Shown here piece after piece: positions 52,725-60,789 of a stretch of DNA of 64,000 nt. A program made the translations under genes and the position numbers. Source of the stretch: an uncultured Aquimarina sp. (GTDB lineage: Bacteria; Bacteroidota; Bacteroidia; Flavobacteriales; Flavobacteriaceae); assembly GCF_947492405.1 (NCBI RefSeq), contig NZ_CANLMP010000004.1, positions 558,001 to 622,000 of the forward strand, given 5' to 3'. The stretch's first letter is position 1; every line of letters begins with the position of its first letter. Under the pieces are notes generated by a model. It was given only the letters and a program-made list of their open reading frames with translations, did no database searches and had not been told where the DNA came from.

Positions 52725-54119
52725 CTACTTATCTTTGCTCATCTCTGTAAAATACTTATAGAACAATGGAATTGTCTCTATACCTTTTAAGTAGTTCCAA
52801 ACCCCGAAATGCTCATTAGGTGAATGGATGGCATCGCTATCTAATCCAAATCCCATAAGAATGGTTTTACTTTTCAATTCTTTTTCGAATAAAGAAACAA
52901 TCGGAATACTTCCTCCACTTCGTTGCGGAATAGGAGCCTTACCAAAAGTATCCTGATAGGCCATACTCGCAGCTTTGTATCCAATATTATCTATTGGTGT
53001 AACATATCCTTGTCCACCGTGGTGCGGAGTTACCTTTACGGTAACTGCTTCTGGTGCGATACTTTCGAAATGGTTCTTGAACAACTCAGTGATTTCCTTC
53101 CAATCCTGGTTTGGTACCAAACGCATCGAAATTTTTGCGTACGCCTTGCTAGCAATAACCGTCTTGGCTCCTTCTCCGGTATACCCACCCCAAATTCCGT
53201 TTACATCCAGTGTTGGACGTATAGAATTACGCTCATTGGTTGTATATCCTTCTTCACCATACACCGCGTTAATATCTAATGATTTCTTATATGCTTCCAA
53301 AGAAAAGGGTGCTTTCGCCATTTCTGCACGCTCTTCTTTAGAAAGTTCTTCTACTTTATCATAAAAACCAGGAATTGTAATATGATTATTCTCATCGTGC
53401 AATGAGGCTATCATTTTGGTCAGGATATTAATTGGATTGGCTACTGCACCTCCATACAATCCGCTATGTAAATCTCTGTTGGGTCCAGTAACTTCAACTT
53501 CTACATAACTTAACCCTCTTAATCCTGTTGTGATCGACGGAACATCTTTAGCAATCATACCTGTATCACTGATGAGAATTACATCATTTGATAATTTATC
53601 TTGATTTCTTTCTACAAACCACCCCAGACTATTACTTCCTACTTCTTCTTCGCCTTCGATCATAAACTTTACATTACAGGGAAGCTGATTTGTTTTGGTC
53701 ATCATTTCCATAGCTTTTACATGCATATACATTTGCCCTTTATCATCACAAGAACCTCTGGCAAAAATTGCTCCCTCAGGATGTAATTCTGTTTTTTTGA
53801 TTACTGGTTCAAAAGGTGGGCTATCCCAAAGATCAATTGGATCTGGTGGTTGTACATCATAATGTCCGTAGACCAAAACTGTAGGAAGATCAGGGTTTAT
53901 CATCTTTTCTCCATAGACAATCGGATATCCCGGAGTTTCGCATATTTCTACAAGATCGCAGCCAGCATTCTCCAGGCTTTTCTTTATTTCATCAGCTGTT
54001 TTAATAACATCTTTTTCATATACTGAGTCTGCACTAATAGATGGTATTTTCAGTAGTTCTAAAAGTTCGTTGATGAAACGATCTTTATGTTCTTGAACGT
54101 AAGAATTCGTATGTTGCAT
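52725..54119 (-). CDS. M20 family dipeptidase
   Basis: A cytoplasmic zinc dipeptidase of about 464 residues. Metal and catalytic residues: His-x-Asp in LVYGHYDVQPPDP, Asp in RGSCDDKGQ, the Glu-Glu pair in MIEGEEEVGSNS, Asp in LISDTGMI, and His in DSDAIHSPNE. The central dimerisation domain lies in between. I use ATG 54119 (MQHTNSY); an in-frame start 39 bp upstream adds only hydrophobic residues. Close to bacterial CNDP-like dipeptidases. Read alone. Confidence 0.92.
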   Translation of the reverse strand: MQHTNSYVQEHKDRFINELLELLKIPSISADSVYEKDVIKTADEIKKSLENAGCDLVEICETPGYPIVYGEKMINPDLPTVLVYGHYDVQPPDPIDLWDSPPFEPVIKKTELHPEGAIFARGSCDDKGQMYMHVKAMEMMTKTNQLPCNVKFMIEGEEEVGSNSLGWFVERNQDKLSNDVILISDTGMIAKDVPSITTGLRGLSYVEVEVTGPNRDLHSGLYGGAVANPINILTKMIASLHDENNHITIPGFYDKVEELSKEERAEMAKAPFSLEAYKKSLDINAVYGEEGYTTNERNSIRPTLDVNGIWGGYTGEGAKTVIASKAYAKISMRLVPNQDWKEITELFKNHFESIAPEAVTVKVTPHHGGQGYVTPIDNIGYKAASMAYQDTFGKAPIPQRSGGSIPIVSLFEKELKSKTILMGFGLDSDAIHSPNEHFGVWNYLKGIETIPLFYKYFTEMSKDK

Positions 54120-54303
54120 TTGGATTGAGTTAATTTTGTCTAAAAGTACTAATACCAATTCTTATATGAAATAATAGCATAAAATAGTTTCTTTATTGTA
54201 TAAAACCAAAATAACTCTATGTATCAAAACATCATTTCATATAAGAATTGATAGGAAAGTTTATATTTTTTTTGTTGAGACTTTTTATTTTAAAAGTATT
54301 GTT

Positions 54304-54311
54304 TATATTTG
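54304..54311 (+). promoter_or_regulatory. -7 element of tRNA-Leu
   Basis: TATATTTG matches the -7 consensus; the -33 position is only T-rich, without TTTG. The mature tRNA starts 44 bp downstream. Confidence 0.5.
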
Positions 54312-54355
54312 CACTCGCTTTTGCAGATAGTCCTAAGTTTTGTAAAAGTTTTAAT

Positions 54356-54437
54356 GCGGGCGTGGTGGAATTGGTAGACACGCTAGACTTAGGATCTAGT
54401 GCCGCGAGGTGTGGGAGTTCGAGTCTCCCCGCCCGCA
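54356..54437 (+). tRNA. tRNA-Leu (TAG)
   Basis: An 82-nt tRNA with a long variable arm. Acceptor gcgggcg (54356-54362) pairs with cgcccgc (54430-54436), discriminator A. The anticodon loop cttagga gives TAG. The variable arm is tgccgcgaggtg-like, and the T arm gggag-ttcgagt-ctccc. CCA is not encoded. Confidence 0.96.
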
Positions 54438-54486
54438 CAGCAAAGAAAAGCCGACTTTAACGAGTCGGCTTTTTTGTTTGGGGTAA
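54420..54486 (+). repeat. tRNA-Leu 3' end plus terminator, left copy of a diverged duplication
   Basis: This segment (tRNA T-loop to after the terminator) shows the same order of blocks as 56231-56295: cga-tc-cccc, ccc, acagcaaa, a hairpin, ttttttgtttgg. Possible attachment site remnant. Confidence 0.45.
54446..54476 (+). terminator. tRNA-Leu terminator
   Basis: Arms aaaagccgact (54446-54456) and agtcggctttt (54463-54473) followed by T residues. Confidence 0.92.
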
Positions 54487-54701
54487 AACATAGGTAAAAC
54501 AATTTTCACTTGGAAAACTCTTAGAATCACTAAAGTTTTATTTCTGTACTATTAAAATCTACTGCATTTTTAATACATTTTGAACCTTTTTCAGGCTCAA
54601 AGACACAATCTATTGCAAAAATTAGCAACAAGTTCCTTTCTTTGAAAAGCAAGCTTTCATGATGGAATTAAATATTTTTTCTTTGGAGAAATCTTTTACC
54701 T

Positions 54702-55922
54702 ATGTTAGTCTCAACGAATCAAAGCCCAAAAATCTATTTTGATTTTACTAAAGTGTTTACAAAAACAAAACAATTTGTAGATAATCATAATTTCAAACAT
54801 ATTGCTCTCAAAGATAGATTGAATTCCAATCACAGAGCTACTGCTGAGTTAATAACGAGATTGTATACAAAACAGCTTAACAACGCGATTCAACTAGGGA
54901 ATGATGTATCTGAGGAGCTTCCTCCTTTTACGACTTACAATCCAAGCCTTGCCAGTTGCAAAGGCTGCACTGTACGAACGATTATTAATCACAAAGAACG
55001 GCTCAAAGCTTCAGGGTTTATAATCAAAGAAGAACATAGAGGTAAAACAGGTATTGCATTATGGATAAATCCTGAGGTATTCTCTACCCCAATGTTATCA
55101 ACAAAATCTTTAGAAAATCAGATTCAAAAACAACCAAAATCTTCACTTTATGAGCAAAGAGTGAAAAATTTACCCCCTTTAGTTCATGAACAACAAGAAC
55201 AAAAAAATAATAATAGCAGTGTGGATAAGCTAATAACCCAAAAAGAAGAAAGAATTCACCAAAAAGTTCACAACACAAATCACAACTCCGTTACAGGAAC
55301 ATACCAGGAACAAAACATGAACACGAGGGAAAGTCGACCATCCGACTCACGAAAACAAATCAGGCGTACGAAAAATTCAAACGCTCAGGAGTCGGAGTCG
55401 GCTTTTTTATTAGGATTGGTGAAAGATTTCTGGAACTACAGCAAAGCCGTATTGTATCCGGACAAGATACTCAGTGAGCCTGAGGAAAGAGAAATTCTGA
55501 ACCAAATCTGGGCATCGGTGTATCGTAAATTCAAAGTACAAGGAAGTCAAAAAGATTGGGAAGGGTATCAGGAAATTCTTTACAAACGAATAGATATGGT
55601 TGCACGTTATTTGGAACGCAATCCAAATCGATGGGTAGCGCCCCCACATTTGTATTTTCATCCAGAAAACAAACGCAATGGTTTTGCAAAAACGTATAAT
55701 TGGTTTCTCAAACAGGAAACCCTAAAACGTGAGATTAGAAATCAAATCCTCATTCAAAAAACAGATCAAGAATGGAAAGATCATAAAAATGGCAAAGGAA
55801 AACATAAGCACAAATCACGTTTACAATTATTCAGAATCCAACAACAACGGTTGTCTACCTACAAAGATGATGCTTTACTAAGTGTTTACCAGCAAAGTTT
55901 ACAGCGTAACCTAAAATTGTAA
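54702..55922 (+). CDS. Putative DNA-binding protein with winged-helix-like N-terminus
   Basis: 406 residues, not recognised as a named family. The N-terminal ~125 residues look like a replication-initiator or conjugative-element winged helix: HRATAELITRLYTKQL, then CKGCTVRTIINHKERLKASGF and IIKEEHRGKTGIALWINPEVF. Residues ~130-220 are a polar linker (Gln/Asn/Ser). The C-terminal part is helical and basic (EREILNQIWASVYRKFKVQG, YKRIDMVARYLERNPNRWV). It starts about 260 bp after tRNA-Leu and ends before the diverged tRNA-3' copy, so it may be cargo of a decayed integrative element. No integrase or replication origin is visible. Confidence 0.65.
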   Translation: MLVSTNQSPKIYFDFTKVFTKTKQFVDNHNFKHIALKDRLNSNHRATAELITRLYTKQLNNAIQLGNDVSEELPPFTTYNPSLASCKGCTVRTIINHKERLKASGFIIKEEHRGKTGIALWINPEVFSTPMLSTKSLENQIQKQPKSSLYEQRVKNLPPLVHEQQEQKNNNSSVDKLITQKEERIHQKVHNTNHNSVTGTYQEQNMNTRESRPSDSRKQIRRTKNSNAQESESAFLLGLVKDFWNYSKAVLYPDKILSEPEEREILNQIWASVYRKFKVQGSQKDWEGYQEILYKRIDMVARYLERNPNRWVAPPHLYFHPENKRNGFAKTYNWFLKQETLKREIRNQILIQKTDQEWKDHKNGKGKHKHKSRLQLFRIQQQRLSTYKDDALLSVYQQSLQRNLKL

Positions 55923-56230
55923 ACAATTAGATAAAGTACTTTTGAAGCAGTAACAACCTCTCATCAACAAACTTGCAGTTATTCAATTTTTTGTCTTTCA
56001 CAAAAACCTACAGCCGCGTTACCAGCAAGTCACTGATTTTAGTTCAGTTCCCTATATTTCTAATGATATTTTCTTATTGAGCAGGTTAGTTTTGTTCTAG
56101 AGTGTTTCAGTCATTAAAAGATTTGCAACTTTTATATAGATGGACAACTTATTAATTTACAAACCTATGATTTAAATATTAACCTAACGTAAGAAAAAAA
56201 GTGTTGATAAACTGTCAATACACAATAGTA

Positions 56231-56295
56231 CGAATCCCCACTAGCCCATACAGCAAAAAAACAGGTCGTTGATCTGGTTTTTTGTTTGGAGCAAC
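56231..56295 (+). repeat. Diverged copy of the tRNA-Leu 3' end and terminator
   Basis: cgaatccccactagccc then acagcaaa (56250-56257), a hairpin aaacaggtc/gatctggttt and ttttttgtttgg (56278-56289), matching the order of 54420-54486. Candidate right end of an element inserted at tRNA-Leu. Confidence 0.45.
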
Positions 56296-56593
56296 TTAGG
56301 ATAACATTTTTCTACTTAAGAAGAACCTAAAATTAATTCGAATTTGATCTAATTCAAAAAGTTAAGCTTGTGTTATATCTACAATTGTTGGGAATATTTA
56401 TATTTTTACAAAAATTGATGGTTCTAACCTTAACTTCTCTCTAATAATCAGGTCCACTTAACCAAAGTATTTTTTAAAATTAAAATATTTTCAGCTATTA
56501 CTTTAGTAAATTTAGAAATCGATCAATGCACGTCACGAACTATCTGGGAGATACCGATAAAGACATAATGAAATACATTAAACATTATAATTC

Positions 56594-56652
56594 AAGCCCG
56601 AATAATTGTAAGTCATTTTTATCAGGATTTACGATTATCGGGCTTATTTTCA
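56594..56652 (+). terminator. Long hairpin with T tract, no adjacent upstream gene
   Basis: Arms aagcccgaataattgtaa (56594-56611) and ttacgattatcgggctta (56629-56646) pair with few mismatches and are followed by tttt. The nearest plus-strand gene ends 670 bp upstream. Confidence 0.6.
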
Positions 56653-56693
56653 AAAACTAACTTAATAAATTTCCTTGATAGTGCCCATTCTAA

Positions 56694-58073
56694 TTAGTTA
56701 GTTGGAAACCCGATTTTAGTACCAATTACACTTTCTTCTGGTTGAGTAACTACTGGGCAGTTAATAATTGCTCCTGTTGCGGTTAGTAAATTAGATAATG
56801 AATTTGCCAATGGGCTAGGATTGGCATTGCCTCTAAATGGAATTAAAATACCTTCTTCCAGAAGTTGATTTACTTCATCAAAACTTTTTAAGATTGGACG
56901 CTCGTTTTCGGGAACAGTAAATTCGGTAATATGTGCATCCCACATTGGTGCATATCTTATGTCACTTGGATCAATTGGGAAAGTATTTGTTGGATCTTGT
57001 GCCTGTCGATCACTTAAGGAAGCGGTATTTAAACCTTGCACTCCTAAACCATCTGTATCCGTTGTTCTACCATTAGCTGTAGGACTAAAAGGGAGCATGG
57101 AACCTCCTGGAAATAATCCAAAAGTAGGTAAGTTTGCTAATCTTGGTGCAAAAACTCCCAATTCAATAGTCGCAGGACCTGGATCGGATGTATCTGTTAC
57201 TATATGGAAGAAATATGGTTTTCCATTTTGCCATCCATCCAAAATTTGTAAAACAACCGATGCTTGACCAATACCAAGATTTGGATTATTTAAATCATCC
57301 TCTTGCTCTTGTCCATTTCCTTCAGGGTTAGGAATTCTATCATGAATTCCAGTTTCGTTCGCTACCATTTGGGCGTTGATAACCACACCACTAGGTAGCA
57401 CAACATAAGAAGACCAATTAGAATCCGCTATTGCACCAGGATTTACCTCTGCAGGTGGGAAACCAAATAGCAATCCATCATCAGATGTCCCTCCAGTTAC
57501 TAAGGATCTTTTTGGAGAAAAATCAACAGATCCTTCAAAAACAAGTCTTCCTCTTCGATTAAAATGACCTTTTTGTTCTCCACCAGATCCAATTGAAGCC
57601 GCCATTCTAGGAGCATAAATAACTCCTAATTTTTTAGCCATAAAAAAATCAGATGATTCGGTTATGACATAATAACCTTTTCTTTGGTTTCCATCTGGCA
57701 ACGTTTCCAAACCTTGAAACATTGGGAATCTAGCTGTAGGCCCAGCGGGCACGACAGATCTATCCGTTCTATAATCAATACCTAGTACGCTCGGTATAAA
57801 TACATTTTGTGCATCGGTAAATTGTAATGCAGGCCTAAAAAAGTTATAAGGAACTCCTCCATCTCTTCGAATACTTCTTAAAAGAACTCTGGCTTCCTTT
57901 AAAGCCCTAAATGAGTGGAACAAACCTTTGGATTTAGCTTCTTCTTCTAATGAATCCTCAGCCACCTCATCAATAACTACTTGTTCTACAACATTCTCAG
58001 TGTCATCATTATTACAAGCTAAGAACAATGAAGCTGCAAATAAACTTAGTAACGGTAATTTAAATCTTTTCAT
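56694..58073 (-). CDS. 459-residue lipoprotein of unknown function, copy 2
   Basis: Paralogue of the 23460-24836 gene, alike over nearly all of its length: SVVPAGPTARFPMFQG, GRLVFEGSVDFSPKRSL, TDTSDPGPATIELGVFAPRL and the tail LTATGAIINCPVVTQPEESV. The N-terminus differs: its signal peptide and upstream DNA match those of the neighbouring 60541 gene instead. Lipobox FLAC followed by NNDDTEN points to the cell surface. No known domain. The pair therefore looks like a mosaic: body from one ancestor, promoter and signal peptide shared with another gene. Confidence 0.82.
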   Translation of the reverse strand: MKRFKLPLLSLFAASLFLACNNDDTENVVEQVVIDEVAEDSLEEEAKSKGLFHSFRALKEARVLLRSIRRDGGVPYNFFRPALQFTDAQNVFIPSVLGIDYRTDRSVVPAGPTARFPMFQGLETLPDGNQRKGYYVITESSDFFMAKKLGVIYAPRMAASIGSGGEQKGHFNRRGRLVFEGSVDFSPKRSLVTGGTSDDGLLFGFPPAEVNPGAIADSNWSSYVVLPSGVVINAQMVANETGIHDRIPNPEGNGQEQEDDLNNPNLGIGQASVVLQILDGWQNGKPYFFHIVTDTSDPGPATIELGVFAPRLANLPTFGLFPGGSMLPFSPTANGRTTDTDGLGVQGLNTASLSDRQAQDPTNTFPIDPSDIRYAPMWDAHITEFTVPENERPILKSFDEVNQLLEEGILIPFRGNANPSPLANSLSNLLTATGAIINCPVVTQPEESVIGTKIGFPTN

Positions 58074-58180
58074 TTTGTGTGATTTTAGAAAAACAATAAA
58101 TAATTGTTTTTAAGATTAATTAATATTTGTGTACTAGCTTATACGGTAATTCTTGATAAACTTACTGGAGCTTCTAAAAA
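58014..58180 (-). repeat. 167-bp block shared with 60482-60648 (copy A)
   Basis: Covers the first ~20 codons (signal peptide and lipobox) and ~105 bp of upstream DNA. By eye it differs from copy B at one base only (58171 c, 60639 t), with no gap. Confidence 0.9.
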
Positions 58181-58437
58181 AATATTTAATCAGCATTTTT
58201 TATTCTCATTTTTATCAATTTGGAAGCCTTTTGTTTTTTATAAAATATTTAGGCTGTAATATTTTTCGTCTATAACATAAATTTCATGGTGAAAAGAAGA
58301 AATCTGTATAATTCGATTCATAAAAAAACCAAATTTTGTTTTATTTCACAAGGTTAAAAACAAGTTAAATAATTAATAATCAGATATATTGACAGTAATA
58401 ATGGCAAAATATTTCGACTGCCTAACAAAACATTGTT

Positions 58438-58837
58438 ATGAAAACAAATGATATAAATTTATTTCTTGGTAGATTCGAAATCAATTTAGGTCTTTTCTAT
58501 TTCTACAAGAATTACATCATAGCGGAGATAAAAGAAGGTGAAATTGTAAGTATTGAAAAGTTAAACCAACTCATGCCCCTAATATTAAAATATTATAAAA
58601 ATGGTTCTCCATTTACATATATCGAATAGAATAAATCCTCACAGTATTAACTCTTTGGACTAAATAGAATGTCCTTTTATTTATCTTGAAAATTTTATCG
58701 GATATAGTGCTATCTCTTATAACGAGATTACGCGAAAATCTATAGAAATTGAAAAGCATTTCGCCCAAAGACCCTTTTTTATTTTTAATAACATTGATGA
58801 TGCTATTAGATGGACATATAATGAGGTTATTGAATGA
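58438..58837 (+). pseudogene. Frameshifted SpoIIAA/STAS-like gene
   Basis: An intact-looking 63-codon ORF (58438-58629) matches the first half of the 24951 protein (INLGLFYFYKNYIIAEIK versus IELSYCNLIFKKSHAILVMK; YYKNGSPFTYI versus YYKGKNFIFIT). The second half continues in the next frame from about 58628: RINPHSINSLD, a TAA at 58661-58663, then ENFIGYSAISYNEITRKSIE and FFIFNNIDDAIRWTYNEVIE, matching GFAIVSENPEE and FTFFKELNEAEDWALSF. So one frameshift and one stop break the gene. It lies 364 bp from the lipoprotein copy 2, divergent. Confidence 0.72.
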
Positions 58838-59311
58838 TCTATTATCCTTCTTTAAATTCGAATGTTTTAATTATCAATTTTCGAGTTTCATTTCACCTAC
58901 AATAATTTTATAAACTAAAAAAGCTCTTAAAGACTTTACAGTATTTAAAAAAATCTATTTTAAGAAATCAATTGAGGTTCGATACCAAAATTTATATTCG
59001 TTTCTTTATCTGAAAAATGAATAATATTCTTTCATCACACCATTATTTAAAAACCGTAATTATTTTCTTCCTTTTCAGGTTTTAGGATTTTGAACTTCTT
59101 TCTTGAAGAATGCCGTTTTGAGCAAACCACGCTACACTTAAATCGCAGGGCTTCGCCCAAACCTGCTACAATAAGAATAAAGAATTTTATATGAATAGAA
59201 TCTAATATTAAATGCTTTAAGTACTATCTGAATAAGCCTTATAATTTAGTATATTTCAGATCTAAGATACCATCTAACAAAGATTTAATCTTCTTATTGC
59301 TTCCAAAATTA
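58838..59311. other. Intergenic region, no gene seen
   Basis: About 470 bp with no convincing ORF. A GC-richer piece near 59138-59168 contains gggcttcgccc, a small hairpin inside a gcag/ctgc pair, possibly a repeat remnant. Otherwise nothing recognised. Confidence 0.45.
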
Positions 59312-60541
59312 TTAATTATCAAATGGAGGAGGATTATTTGCTAATTGTGCATCGCTTAAAGTATGCATATTAAACACCTGCCACTTTTCTGTAATATATC
59401 TGAAACGACCTATTCCGATATCTCCATTGGTTTTCCATTGATCCCATTCTGCAGTTAGACTTGACCAATAATCTGCACCAGCACTTAGCATCATTCTTGC
59501 ATTTCTTCTATCATCAGGTTTATTAATCTCATTAACAACTAATCTTGATTCCATAGACACCCAAACTCCAGCAATGTCATTAGGATCTATACTAATTCTG
59601 TTCTTATTTGGCCAAAAATGAAAATTAAATCCACTTCTTAATGTAGATGAGATTCCACCTCCGTTATTAGACTCATCTCTAATATCAGCAGGAATATTTA
59701 TATCTCCTTGAAAATCTTCTGCGTAATTAGCTCCAGCAATAGATGACGTTTTTTCCCATAACCGCCATTTGCCATCTGTTTTACTTAAATACCACGCTTG
59801 TAAATTTCGAATCTGAAATCTGGTATTTGTAGAAGGATTACCACTGGGATCAGTATATACTTGCCCCCAAATAAACATGGCTCTCCAATCATCCGGAGGA
59901 TTGTTCCCGTAAGATATTCTAGGCTGTAAAGCCCAGCCTAGTTCTATAGGAACCCCACTTGGATAGCCTTGATGAGGTAATCTCATATCGTCCTTTATTA
60001 GTTGTATTGAGTTAAGTCCGAATGGAGTTGAAGGCACACCTTTGATTAAAAAAATTTCTGCATCACCAATGTTATAAGAAGTACTCCATAATAATTTATC
60101 CCCTGAATGATCGTAAATAACATATTTATTATTACTTCCTTTAATAGCGTAATAATCATTTCCCAAGGATTCTAAACCAAATACTTCCCAATCACCAATA
60201 TTTTGTGTATTACAAGTTAGCGGATACATTGCGTTTCCTGAGCTAAGGTATTTGCCATTATTTCCTTTTATCGCCACTTTATTTCCGCCTAAATGTTCAA
60301 TTATAAAGTTTTCCCAGCTTCCGGTCTGTGTTCGATCGGCCTGAACCGGTTTTTCTCCATTTTCTGAACTTACATATAATGAATTTATTAAAGTTTTGAA
60401 AGTTACATTTGGATATACATTAATAGCTATAATATTACCTTTATTAGAATCTTTCGGTTCCTCAGGTTGTTCTTCTGTAGAACAAGCTAAGAACAATGAA
60501 GCTGCAAATAAACTTAGTAACGGTAATTTAAATCTTTTCAT
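59312..60541 (-). CDS. Lipoprotein with fascin-like beta-trefoil domain
   Basis: 409 residues. The first 20 residues are identical to those of the 58073 gene and end in the lipobox FLAC; STEEQPEEP follows. Residues ~45-150 form a fascin/actin-crosslinking-like beta-trefoil: NSLYVSSENGEKPV, NKVAIKGNNGKYLSSGN, NDYYAIKGSNNKYV, the repeating (V/Y)AIKG-x-N-x-KY motif. Residues ~170-409 are a beta-rich domain with many Trp (GWALQPRISYGNN, WRLWEKTSSIAGANYAEDF, GFNFHFWPNKNRISID). I do not recognise that domain. A surface carbohydrate-linked role is plausible beside the GH74 gene but unproven. Confidence 0.75.
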   Translation of the reverse strand: MKRFKLPLLSLFAASLFLACSTEEQPEEPKDSNKGNIIAINVYPNVTFKTLINSLYVSSENGEKPVQADRTQTGSWENFIIEHLGGNKVAIKGNNGKYLSSGNAMYPLTCNTQNIGDWEVFGLESLGNDYYAIKGSNNKYVIYDHSGDKLLWSTSYNIGDAEIFLIKGVPSTPFGLNSIQLIKDDMRLPHQGYPSGVPIELGWALQPRISYGNNPPDDWRAMFIWGQVYTDPSGNPSTNTRFQIRNLQAWYLSKTDGKWRLWEKTSSIAGANYAEDFQGDINIPADIRDESNNGGGISSTLRSGFNFHFWPNKNRISIDPNDIAGVWVSMESRLVVNEINKPDDRRNARMMLSAGADYWSSLTAEWDQWKTNGDIGIGRFRYITEKWQVFNMHTLSDAQLANNPPPFDN

Positions 60542-60648
60542 TTTGTGTGATTTTAGAAAAACAATAAATAATTGTTTTTAAGATTAATTAATATTTGTGT
60601 ACTAGCTTATACGGTAATTCTTGATAAACTTACTGGAGTTTCTAAAAA
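60482..60648 (-). repeat. 167-bp block shared with 58014-58180 (copy B)
   Basis: Identical to copy A except one base seen. It includes the start codon, signal peptide codons and the presumed promoter region of the fascin-like lipoprotein gene. Confidence 0.9.
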
Positions 60649-60789
60649 TTTATATTTAATCTGATTCTAGAAACGTTTCGGGAGGGAATTCTGTGAATTT
60701 ATATTATCTGTAGTCACAAAAAGTAAACATAGTAAACCATGAGGTTTCTTATTATCTTCATTTTTGTATATTTGATTAAGTTGAATTTT

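Larger units (their letters stand above)
55923..56693. other. Accessory intergenic region with att-like copy, hairpin and a short ORF
   Basis: About 770 bp without a recognised gene. It holds the diverged tRNA-3' copy (56231-56295), a long imperfect hairpin (56594-56646) and a 44-codon ORF from ATG 56526 to TAA 56660 running through the hairpin; that ORF has no recognisable features and may be fortuitous. Confidence 0.5.

Noticed and set aside
55389..55406. gagtcggctttttt inside the 406-residue gene, matching the tRNA-Leu terminator arm
   Set aside because: Only 14 bp match, the other hairpin arm is missing, and the piece lies within an intact coding frame; likely chance.
58438..58629. Intact small gene of 63 codons
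   Set aside because: Its continuation in another frame matches the rest of the SpoIIAA-like family, so it is better read as a pseudogene.
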